64,000 nucleotides of DNA from Neelides folsomi (Eukaryota; Arthropoda; Collembola; Neelipleona; Neelidae): NCBI GenBank assembly GCA_034687125.1, contig JAQGBZ010000053.1:124001-188000 (forward strand), read 5' to 3'. Positions within the stretch are counted from its first letter, which is position 1. Each line of letters begins with the position of its first letter. A model generated the notes under the pieces. It worked only from the letters and a program-made list of their open reading frames with translations, made no database searches and had not been told where the DNA came from. Below are positions 15,701 through 27,700 of the stretch, in pieces. The position numbers were made by a program, and so were the translations under genes.

Positions 15701-18700
15701 AAGGAGCCGGAGAGTATTTTCCCTATTCGAGACATACATTTAAGCCCTCTGAGGAATGTTTAGGGTGGAATCCACCATCCACCTGAGGGTTCCACACCTG
15801 CCGCCTCCTCACCTTCTTCTTACCCACATCACACATTCCCTCACACTCCTGAAGGGTTGCCCTCACCAATGAGGATACCACATGAAGAAGAACAACTCAA
15901 GAAATGTTCGAGCTTCCTTATTAATAATACAGGAAGGGCCATAAGTATCTTTCTTTTTTTAATGGGCAACCATTTTAATGTAATTAAAGATAAAAATCTT
16001 TAAACATCGGCGATTTATGTTAAATGTATCCATCTACTATGAAGCAAACTAAAAACTGATATGGTCAAAGCGTAAATAAACGACAGCTACTTTTCTTTGA
16101 GAAAGCGCGAACTTTGGAACGCGATGGATAGGACGGGGCTCGACGAGGCGCTTTTCAATGGCCTCGACGCTCTCCAGATCTCACTCCCTTGGACTTCTTT
16201 TTATGGGGTTTGGTTTTGCAAACGTGGATGTGAAGCTGTCGTTTGTTTGCGTTTGCAACGCTGCCTCGAAGCTGATGGAGCTCAAGTGACAAAATAATGT
16301 TACTGAATATATTATATAATATATAAGCATTACCATTGCCAAATCTTAGAAAAAATGGTTAAAGATTAAAAGAGATACGAGCCGATTAAAAAAAGAAAGA
16401 TACTTATGGCCCTCCCTGTACTCACTTACACCTACCGTTTAAAGATTTAAACCCTGTAGTTGATGTAAGACCAAGGAACTTCCTCACTTACATCCATCCC
16501 TATTCAATAACATGAAATCAACGGTTTCTGAAATTACATACTTTCATAATAAATATTAAATTTCAGTGAGCTATAGAATTCTAGGATATATTCCATACTA
16601 TTTATTCAATCTGTCACTACTATAAGTAAGATGCTATATAATCATAATATGGTATGGTGTTTATACCGATAGTATCTATTTTATTATTAGGTACTTTACT
16701 AACTAATTGGAGTCAACATAAATTAGAATTAAGGAAGGTTATTATTCTTATTATGACAAGATCAAAGAAATGTACCCAAATTAAAAAAGTATAAAATACA
16801 ATAATATAACATAATTAATTAATGCATATTGAGATATTTACGCAAGTCAAAAGCAGACATGTTTACATACCTGGAACTGTAAATCCATTGAAAGTCATAT
16901 CCACCGAATGTATTCCAACGTCATGCGGAAGAAAAACGGCCTACAATTAATTAATAAATCCAAATAAACAAATTCTAAAATTATTGTTAGAGTATATAAT
17001 TAAAAATAAGTAGGTAATCCTAAACAATAATTTATATTTTAGATATTAAAACATTAAAAGCATACTTTGAATCTGTGATCTCCCAATGCTTTTACTTGGC
17101 TGGTGACTCTTCCTCCGTCGACGAGTATAGCTAAATGACCGGGACCAGCCCCACGCCCGTCAACTAAACAAATGAATAGTGATGTTAAAATAAGTATAAT
17201 CTTAGACTTCGATAATTCAGTTTTTAAATAAAATTACTATCAATTTCAACAGGGCGTCCAACAGCTCCATTTGGCACTCGAGTGACTTTGATTGCTTTCG
17301 GGTTAAAGACGGCGGCTCTGAACGGCGAACCTTCAATTGGTCTTTGACCAACGAATACATCAATTAAATGTTCGCCAACTTCAGTCGGCGTGTATTTGGC
17401 ACTTATATTTGATCCTTCTTGAATCTCACGAACAGCTACTCTACCGTTTGGACCTAGATTGGTTCACATTATGAAAATATTATTTTGGATTTGTGAAAAC
17501 CATAAATATCGAATTAGAAAAAGCATTCAAAAATTATTTTAAATGTAAGTTTATCTCCTTTATTTTCTAACCTGAAACTTCAACGTTAACATTTTCTAGC
17601 GGGGTTTGTCCAAATTCCGAAGTAACAACGACGGAGACAGTCGAATGAATTGGGACAATTCCTAATCCATCACCATCAACAATTAGATCTCCCTGGGCAA
17701 AACCCCCAGCACCGTTCCCATTAAAGCTACTATTTTTCGTAGAATAATCAAAATATTCTTCTTTCTTCTTCGTACTACTACTATTATGATTGGCAAATGA
17801 AGATTTGGCACTTGAGGTCTTCGTCTCACTCGTCGTTTGCTCCGATGACGAATTGAGAAAAGACATGTCTTTTAAATTCAAGCTCTTCCCTTTCTGAAGT
17901 TGAGAGCTTAAGAACTTTTCTCTGCTATTCAAGCTGGTCTTGAGAGCCGATGCGGATGTGAGGTTTTCTGATGAGTTTGATAGCTCTTTTTTAGAAATAT
18001 GTTCTTCTCTCAACGGCTGATTATGGCCTCCATATTTGATCCGTGAATGAACGGCGTCAACATTGTCGGAGTGAAATGTGTGAGAGGAATCGTAAGTTGA
18101 TTGTTTATTCAATTCCTCCTTCGTTGTCATCTTTTCTACACTATTACGAAGGGATTCAAGGTGATTTTGATACGAGTTCACATGGTCTGTGTCGAAGGTC
18201 CTTGTTTTTCCTTGTGAGAATGTTCCATCTCGCTTATGACGTCTGGAACGACTTGACCCAACTCGTAGGCTGAATGGAGAACCTAATAAATAAAAATATT
18301 TAAAAGTTAATACAACTTTCTTTTCTATTATCCATGATTTAATTGAAGTCTTTAGTGATATGATTGATTTTTTTAAAGAAAATAATTTCAGTAATACAGA
18401 GGGTGGATAAAGAAGAAAAAACACTTTCAAAATTCGGTTTTTAATCTAAATTCGCCGCGATTGGATGCCTTTAACATTCTCAATATGTTGTCCACTTTGT
18501 TTGAAGACCTGCCGGCACCTTCTTTTCCAAGCGTCGTATACCCTCCTTGTCCTTTGCAAATCAATCTTACTCCATTCATGTTTTAAAACTTTCCAAACAC
18601 CTGAAAGACTTTTGGCTCTTCTATTCCAAAGACGCTGCTTAAGGTAGCCAAAGTCTAATGGAGAAATGTCTGGAGATTTCACGGGTATTTCGTCGTAAAG

Positions 18701-21700
18701 TAAAGGCTTAAGGACATTATCGATATAAAAGTCTTGATTCACTTTAGTTTTAAATGACACTTTAACTAATGGGAGTGTCCCACGACCACATAATGCCCCA
18801 ACGACCATAAACTTCAACCCAAAACTTTCTCTTTTAGGATAAATCCAGTCTTTCGGAATATCTTACCTTTTTCAACGTAACATATTCGACGTTCACCATT
18901 ACAATCTTGAATTCCGAAGATGACTTCATCTAATGTTACCACGAATTCACCTCACCAAACATAATCCCGCCCAATAATTCCCGCTTAATATAAAAATTAT
19001 GCATATTAGCTTAGCCCACCAACCGTTTTTTTCTTCTTTATCCACCCTCTGTAATTAAACCTCTAATTTCAGTCCCATTAAAGTAAATGTGCACTCGATG
19101 TTTTCCTCCGTGAAGTACTGGCAATAGAATTCTCTTAACTCCTTCAGCGATGAACTCCGTATTATAGGGAATTGATCTGAAATCAAAATGATGATTAGAA
19201 TTCAATTTTACTACAGATTAAACTAGAATACCTACATATAAAATAAACATGAACTTCCTCTTAACTTGAGTCATAAAATTACAATATAGGGTCACTGCTC
19301 GTAAAACTGTAATTTGCTTGCCTAAACATAAAATCCAGCGTGGGATGTTGAAACAAAAGCAAATAAATAATAGAGGAAAATAACTCTTCTGATTTCCCGA
19401 TAAAGGAATAAACATTGTAAGAATTCAAACTAATAGTTTGAAAGTGGAATTAGTTAAAAAGTAATTTGAATGGTGAGAAAATGAGGAGTGAGTTCCTGCC
19501 TTCCTTCATGCGTGACATCAAGCTCGACATCTCCAAGTCCGCCGGTCCCACGGGAGTCGCAGATGAAGGCGAAGGGCAAACCAGGCAATGCACCCTCAAG
19601 AGTATCCAACTACAATTACAAAACAACGTGAGAAATTTTCCTTAATTAATCCTGTTATGATTGATATATGCACACTAGCTCACTGTTAATTGCTTATATC
19701 TTTAAAACCAAAAGTTGGAATAGAATGTTTGATCAAGTATAGATATCATAAAATCTGAAGAAATGAAAGTTGTGGTTCCAAATAGTTAAGTGAAAAGTTT
19801 TTGAGCAAATTACAACTTAATATGAAAGATTGAATAAACCTTGACTCCATTGGGATCAAATGCGAAGCAGGGAAACGGTGATTCTTGGATGTTTTTCCCT
19901 TTGTACATAACAGAAACTTTCCATTCCCCAGCTTCATCTGGTTTAAAGTTGGCAGCGAATCCACCAGGGACTTCAGATACAACACACGGTTTGCTAATTC
20001 CTGAAGGCGACAGAGCGGCGACTTCCATGAATTCAACTTTCGCACCCGCAGGGGACGCGTCTTGGGGATTGACAAGGACTTCAACGACCGAACCAACGGC
20101 ACAAGGTTCAAGACCCGCGTGAGCTATGTTAGATATTGGCGGAAGAACTCGGCATTTAAGTGGAGAGCCGACGACTGGTTCCCCTTGGTATTTCACAACA
20201 ACTTCATGAATCCCAATTTCAGTAGCAGTAAAAGTTCCTTTTCCTCCTCCTGGCAGCATATTAAGACGACAGTCAACTTTCCCTGAGGGCCCTTTAACCT
20301 CTACTGTGATTTCTCTTAAATCCGTAGCTTCTTCCAAATAGTCGATGCGGAAAGTCAGCTAAATAAAATAAAATTCAAAATTAAAATGACAAATAAACTT
20401 TTAACCTTTAGATTCAATCATTCAACAATACAGTATAGCATTTTAAATGAAATTGAATCTAATCGCTTACCGGAATTCCTTTTCTAAATAAGTCGGTTTC
20501 CCAATTGACAGCAATACGTTGACCTGGTGGTGGTCGTTTGGGGACCCATTGGAACGCGGCTGTGTATGCCATAATGCCCAAATGATCAACTGAAGGATCA
20601 GCCATGTCTTTTGCTCGTAATATCGGTGTTACACCAAGTTTCTCACCGCCCTTTATTCCTAAAATTCAAAGAACAAACCAATTTCAAAATCTTTTTCTGC
20701 ATAGTTCATGCTCGTCCAACCAATAAAATGCCAAGAATTATTAAAATGATCTCAAAGGAATATGTAGATCTTCAATCAGTACCTAAGTAATATCAATTTT
20801 TTAGCTTTTTTAGCGTGTCAAACTAAAAAGACTACAGAGTTTACAAAATGATTAAGTTTATTTCAACTATCAAGTTTACACACAAGCTTCCAAACAAGAA
20901 ACTTAATCTTCTCTCTATTCATTCAAAATATTCTTTATCGTTTATTATTCCTTGACTGACTATCTAGATAGGCAATTTAAAATTTAGGAATATATTTGAT
21001 AGAAAGGAATTGAAAAGTCTACCTACTTCTGAACAATAGCCAGGTAAATTGAAAATGAATGATAGAGTTGAAAGCTCAGTGATTCTCTGTCTACTTCTCA
21101 ACGTCCGTGAATATTAAGTAGTAACATTGTTAAACTCTACGATAGTCCTCTAAACTCCTCTACTTAATGCACAAATGCAAATATTTGGATATGACTAAAA
21201 TAATCTTTTGAAAGGTAAAATGCTACAAAACATCTAAACTCGTCTTTTCCCTATCTGGTTGAGTATACTATTCTACAATATACTTATTGTTAGTACTCAT
21301 CGTCGGAGACTCACATATCAGTAGAGGTGTATTGGTGTGCATAATAGGTAAAATAAAAGGCAGAGAAAGGATCTGGGATTCTCATTGACCTTCCATCTCT
21401 ATTGAATAGAAGCTAATCACTAGTTAATCGATTCTAAAGGCTGGGATAAGGAATTTAAATTAGCATATAGTGTTAGATGGTTGATGCTTATGAGGTTATG
21501 AAGCTTACGAGTATGGTTAAAGTATCAAAGAAGAGGTTGAAGAAGCGAAGGCGACCTAACAACATCCCATTGTTTGCTGAATGACTCTTTCGTGCCCTCA
21601 ACGACCCTCAAACACTCACCCATGGTCAAGTTGCTTTCCCAATTTTCTTGCTCTGTCGACAAGTTGTCAATTCCCGGTACGGGGCCGCCGAGGGATCGCA

Positions 21701-24700
21701 CCAACTCACAAACCAACTGCCCGTCATTCCAGTCCGTCTGAAACGACAAACATTATAAATTTAATTTATAACTTTTTAACCATTTTTGTATTTCATTATT
21801 AGGTTTCTTGAGATTGATTTACAAAAAAGACTATGAATTCTTTTTTCATTTAAAAGTTGACTAGATTTGACTTCGGAATTTGTGGAATTTATCAAAGAAA
21901 TGCATACATGTATTTCAATGTCCATTTACTTTGGAATAACATGTACATTATGTAATTGTTATTCACAGTCCGCTATCCATAGAAAACATTACAAAGTCTA
22001 ATAAGTGTACATGACGTTACTTCTAACTATTTGCTTTCAAGAAACAAAAGTGATGAAGGGAAGAACTTGCTAATGTATGAGAAAGATAAAAAATAAGATT
22101 TTACGGTGAAGTTTGAGACATGGCGGTGGGGCAACTGGTTCCGAACCCAGTTGAGGGTGGCACGGTACCCAGGGCCATTTTCTTTCATAAAGTATGAAAT
22201 ATACGTCATTCCGGAGAGTTCATCGAGGTGAGGAGACGCCAAGTACTCAGGGTCGAGGACGACGGGGACGCCAAGCTCATTCTTCGCTAAATTCATCGCA
22301 ATACGACAGTTTTCTTCTCCTTTATGAGGATCGAGGTCGCGCCAATATGGGAATAAACCTAAAAATGACAATGTGCAATATTGGATTATATGAATGGCGA
22401 ATGGTAGGTCACTTCACTTGATTTTAACATTATTTACAATGCTAGGTTTACAAAAGCTTCAAAAGGGTGATTTGAAGGATTTTTAAATTTACCTGGTCTA
22501 CAGTAGTCGATAAGGGCCGAAAGACTCTTTCCGCTATTCCAATCACTGGTAAAGTTGTTGATTTGATTTTCAGGAAGAACTGAACGAAGCCATGCGAGCA
22601 TCAACTTTTTGGGAGGAAATTTACTTCGACCAATTTGATAGCGAACGATCTAATTATTTAAATCCATCTAATTATTATTCTTGATAAAATAATTTAGATT
22701 TTATAAAATTTTGATGCCAAATGATTTTATTGTTATTTTGATTTATTTACCAAAGACCAAATGAGTCCAAGGATCAACTTCAAATTTCCGTTCACAATAT
22801 CCACATTTCCTGAAACAAAATTGAAATTTCAACCTTTCATATTTTCATAATGTCATACTTGAGCGTGCAATCAAATTCAACTCCCTTGACTCTGCAGGAG
22901 AATGATTCTGACCATTACCTTTAATATTATTCAATACCTTGTTATAATCTTTAGCAATGATCTTATAGCGAGAAACTCCTTCATGCCTTCTCTGCATAAA
23001 TCATTCATTTATTACGCGTAGTAGCATTGCATATGTTATACAATAATAAAACAGAAAAAATAAAACGCGTGAGATTTTAGCATTAAACTTCGCTAGGAGC
23101 TTTGGGGGTTCAACTATTTCTATTGATGATGGCTGCCATAAAGATTTGAGTGAGAGGATGTACACATATCCGTGATGAATCAATCTACGAATTTACACAC
23201 GTGCCATAAAAATTTTACTGGGTGATTTGAGTTAAAAGGAAATCCTATATTAAAATTAAGAGGAACAAAATTTGATAACAACACATATGAATATATTTAC
23301 ATGTAGTAAACTTACACGTAGGAGTTTTAATATCTTTATAATGTTCTCATAAAACACTAGTTATATTTAAATTATAGCTAATATTTATAAGTAAGTTTGA
23401 AGGTAATACACCATAAGGAATTACGCAAGTGACCTATCAACCATATGAATGAAATAATCCTCATTTCCTTCCACCTTTATGACAATGAATCATTTTAAGG
23501 TTCCCCTAAGAAAAAAACGATAAAAGGGAGAAGACTCGTAAATTTACACTAAATAAAGAAGGTGAAGTCCTCGTAGCTTTCCGTGTTCAAACTATAAATC
23601 TCCTCACTTTGAAAAATGAAATGTTAAGTCTTTAAATCCTCCACATTTGACTCCGTCAGACCAAAGGAATTTACCATCATAATTGTGAACAAGAAAAGGA
23701 TTTTTAAATTCAAAATAATCTTCTTAATCTGTAGGAGGTCCCGCTCTTCCACACTCCCATCACTCCCATGTAAATCATCCTCATCTCAATGAGCGGAGAG
23801 GAAATTGAGAAAGCGGCGAAGAGTTTGAAAAAAATGTTTCTTAGAATTGAAGCCGCATAAAATACGAGTACATGTGTGAGGTGTTCAAAGAGGCAAAGGA
23901 TTTAAAGACCTTCATTTCCTAAACTCTAATGTGGCCACGGCACATAGTCACTTAACCTAAAGGGAAATATAATAGATAAGGAGTTATGTAGTTTGTATTA
24001 TGCAAGAGAACGAGATCCACCCTGAAATGCCTTAAAAGGAATATGGCCGAGACACTCATTCCCTTAATACGCTTCCACTCTCTGAAGAGAACCCAGAGAC
24101 CGAGATGTGTGAACACTTTTACTACTTCCATACATTCACTTCCAAGTGAATTATTAGCGTAAATAAATATTAGTGGTCCTCAATGGAATGAAGACACATC
24201 CTCATCATTCTCACACACCAGAGAGATTTTGAACAATGAACCTTTTTCCTTATCACCGCTTTCATCCCATATTTCCTCTCCAAATTCAACGCTAACTATT
24301 GAATTGGCGAATAATATTTATGAAATCGTGTCATTGTTATTTTCCTCTCTTTTGGGTCATCGTATTTAGATTTTAAATGATAATTCAACTCCATTAATTA
24401 CAGAAATAACCCAACTTATTGTTAGTAATAAAGTAGTAAAGAGGAATTTTAATATTTAAACTACACTACGCAGTTTTGATATCAAATAAAGATATTACCA
24501 TTATTATTATTATTTAGTATGTTGCGCCATAAGTTGAAATTAAGGAATAGCCAGGGGACTTACTTCAATTAGGAATTAGTCCGTAAAATTATACGCTATT
24601 TAAGAATGGTTTAATGATTAAAAATACGGTCTCGTAATGATGATATCACTTGTAAATTGTTGAGTTAAGGATAAGAAGGGGGAATATCAAGTTCATTTGC

Positions 24701-27700
24701 ATTCTCATCACATCGCCATCATCACACCCAGTCGCCAGAAATCTCTTATTTTGAGTCAACGTTGAGTATTTGTCTGCTGGAATCTCCTGCTGTCATGAAT
24801 GACGGAGCTTTAGCCGAGAGAAATATAGTGGAAGGGAATAAGTAAATGTTAGCAAATTACGATGAATTTTCTCTCACCCTCTTATTAACTTCAAAGACCT
24901 CACCTTGAATTAAATTAATTTTCATTAGCAAAATGGCCATTTCAACATGGAATTTTGAGAGGTGACAAAGAAAAGTTTAGATGCTAACAACGTTGTCGGC
25001 TGCCTCAACTTGGAAAAAACTATTTTATAAATAAGATTTATTTATTTAATTATTTAATCCATTTAAAGGAAACGACTTCTAACGATATTGTATTTTTAAC
25101 ATCCTCAAATTTAAAATTGATCCTTCAAAAATACATGTATCAGTCTCAGTAGGTGTTATGTACACCATACTAGAATGATATCAATAAAATATTAATTAAT
25201 TAATGTTAATAATGTACTATCTAATAATGAAATAATTATTGAGAAATTGCAATGAGATAAATGCACCGATGAAAACTAAACCTACCCTATTAATTATAAT
25301 TACCTACAACAAGATGAAAGTATGTAACATATTATTAGGATACTAGTGAGTGTTTTAAAAGGCAATTATTAATTATCTAAATTATCAATTAAGAATGTTT
25401 CAACAACGTGGGTGCCTCGAGGAAAACATTTCTTAATAATCATTGATACATTTATAATGAAAGGTTGACATTCCAAAATGTATGAGATCTACTATATAGT
25501 TTCAAATGATGCGGATTGAATATTAGAGAAATCTTTAATTATTATCCTAAAGACAAATCCTTATGTCTGCATGGCCCACTCATGCAGACATTTTGCACGG
25601 GCGATTTTCTCATTACATTTCATCCAAATATTAAAGCGAATGACTCCCAAGGCGAGCCTCTTTCCTTAAATGAAATCTCAAGTATAATTGAAATGGATAT
25701 TGTTCTTCTCTTTTTAGAAAAAGGCAACTGGCAAGGAGTCATTCTCAAATATAAAGAATAAAAACAAACCTTTGGTTCATATAAATATAAATGTTTTTAA
25801 CTCAAGTCATCTTTTGATAGTTCGAGCTCAAGATCTGGAAAAAGTGACATTTTTTATCTGCCCATTTGTCTAATTACTTTGTCATTCTCTCCTTCTTTAC
25901 GAGTTAAACATAAAAACTCATCACGAATGTATATCATTCCTCGCAATTATTCATAGCTGCTGAAAAGCTAATTAACCCTCAAATTGTTGATATACTTTAA
26001 TTACTTTGTGTAAAAACACTTGAGCCAAAGCTCTCCTTGTTTCCCAAAAATGTTTTTATGGAGGGATTTGTAGCGCGGAGTAAACAAGCAAGAATTTACG
26101 ATCGAGATCATGAGACTGTTATGACTAAATTCAATATGCGTCTCTCGCACATCGTCTCGTAGCCACGATACTTGATATGACAAAAGGGAATTATTTGACC
26201 ATGTCTATATTAAAATTAGACATGGTTTAACAAACAAAGCAATTTTGAATATTTGGCATGGTTCACCAATCTATGCATGGTCTCATACCACAGAATTCAC
26301 AAAAACATCTGATTTATGCACTCATGAAGAAAAGTCCTTTCAAAGATCTCAAAGATGAAAAAGGCAAAATCCTTACCAATGTTGACAAGCTTGACTCCAT
26401 CTTCGGCAATGGCATCAAGGGCCCTTGAAACATTTTCCAACATTTGATGCTGATTATTCGGATTGTGTATTTTTCTAAGGGTTCTTTTCTGAAGTGCCTC
26501 CACGAGGGCAATTAGTCTTGTACCATCATTCAGATCCGTTGCAAGGTCCGAGACGGAAAGTCCCAAAGGCCTCAAGTGTTCATTTACCCAATTTCGAAAT
26601 GTATGTGCCTGGATTTCAATCCACATGTCTTCGTTCCCTTTAATTTGCATCCCTTTGGCTGCATGGCCTTCCGGGCTCCGAGCCAGCAGACCAACCTGAA
26701 AACAATTATTAAAATGTCCACAAAGAATGTTGACTCAATAGCGCCCTTATTTATTCTTCAAGTCCTTGTAAGTAGAGACAAGAAGCGAGTCCAGTGGGAC
26801 AACTAATTCCTATTAGGACTTATTATCATTGCTAAAGAACAACTTTTCGTTTCTAAGATAGGCAATTCCGGATGATTCGACCATCCATGATTTATTAAAC
26901 TATTGCCTAACCAAATCTAGAAATGATAGGCGCATTTACAAATTAAATAGCTACAACTAATCACTACATTATTAATACCGGTAGCAAAAACATTGAAAAA
27001 TGTACGTGTCTTTAAATCTGCTCCATTGAATGTAAGTTTAGATAAGAAGATATTGAAATCTAAAAGTTTTCCGGATTGAAAATTATAAATATAATTTATA
27101 TCAATAACCAAAATTCTTAATCGAATTTAATATAATTTATTCATTATAAATTTTAGAATAAACATAGGCTCCTATTGTACTACATCATTATATTCCAAAT
27201 ATTTATTGAAAAATATATTGTTGTTCAAATTATGTATTAAATAATGCATTAAGAAACAACAATAAACCGTTCATAATGGCCTATATATTTTAAATAGTGC
27301 AAATAATAAAAGTGAATCTGGTAAGTGTGTCAGAGAGGTCTGTCATTGGGCCCTCCATTTAAGGCAAGCGAGAATGACGGAGACTGTTTCCATAGACAGA
27401 AAAGTAGATATGCCTTCACGACCTCATATGTATGAGTTGTCGAGGAAGTGTCTCGAACCCCCTTTTGCGTCATCTAATTATTTGTACTTCTCCCTCCTAT
27501 CAACTTTAGGTCATGGATGATATGGAAGTCAAAAGATCTCAACATCATGAGCATAATAATCATAATATAACGAGGCTCGGCCGCGTGGGACAACACGCGT
27601 AATCCAATCTAATAGGATCATTTCACTATTATTCAATAGATAATCTCTCTCATTACTCATAAAACGCGTTCACTCCTTTTTCCCTCCTCCAGCCAATTTC

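Larger units (their letters stand above)
702..17453 (-). other. jbug: Part of the filamin gene: exons 12-34, main Ig-repeat rod and C-terminus
   Basis: Exons on the minus strand: 17453-17238, 17163-17066, 16940-16871, 11317-11117, 10987-10775, 10692-10378, 10281-9736, 7150-6929, 6814-6647, 6556-6329, 6132-5995, 5906-5622, 5406-5287, 4972-4208, 4097-3516, 3429-2974, 2862-2674, 2593-2416, 2038-1799, 1713-1491, 1396-1159, 1061-880, 800-702. Most repeats show the filamin signatures DASQAGEG..., V-x-F-x-P and VPGSPF. Two repeat ends are degenerate (RRLSVVAKVYN and LREPIKAKVFD). Many introns are phase 1 and fall at similar places in the repeats, as expected for exon-duplicated Ig repeats. After the last VPGSPF the chain ends with about 50 residues, the final 33 Gly/Ser-rich, to a SQAQL terminus. 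Confidence 0.92.
17572..20358 (-). other. jbug: Part of the filamin gene: exons 8-11, first Ig repeats and a 180-residue low-complexity linker
   Basis: Exons on the minus strand: 20358-19840, 19609-19500, 19176-19061, 18282-17572. Exon 8 holds most of two Ig repeats (ends VVGSPL and IQESPF). Exon 9 ends at a GC donor. Exon 10 ends at GTTTAA, a weak donor, with a mariner remnant 7 bp beyond. Exon 11 finishes one repeat (RGSPFSL, around residue 630) and then runs about 180 residues of Ser/Lys/Thr/Asn-rich sequence with no Ig pattern, starting with the basic patch SSRSRRHKRDG, before the next Ig repeat begins (DLIVDGDGLG). Such a linker is probably unstructured and may act as a hinge or a phosphorylated regulatory region; that is inference from composition. 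Confidence 0.88.
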
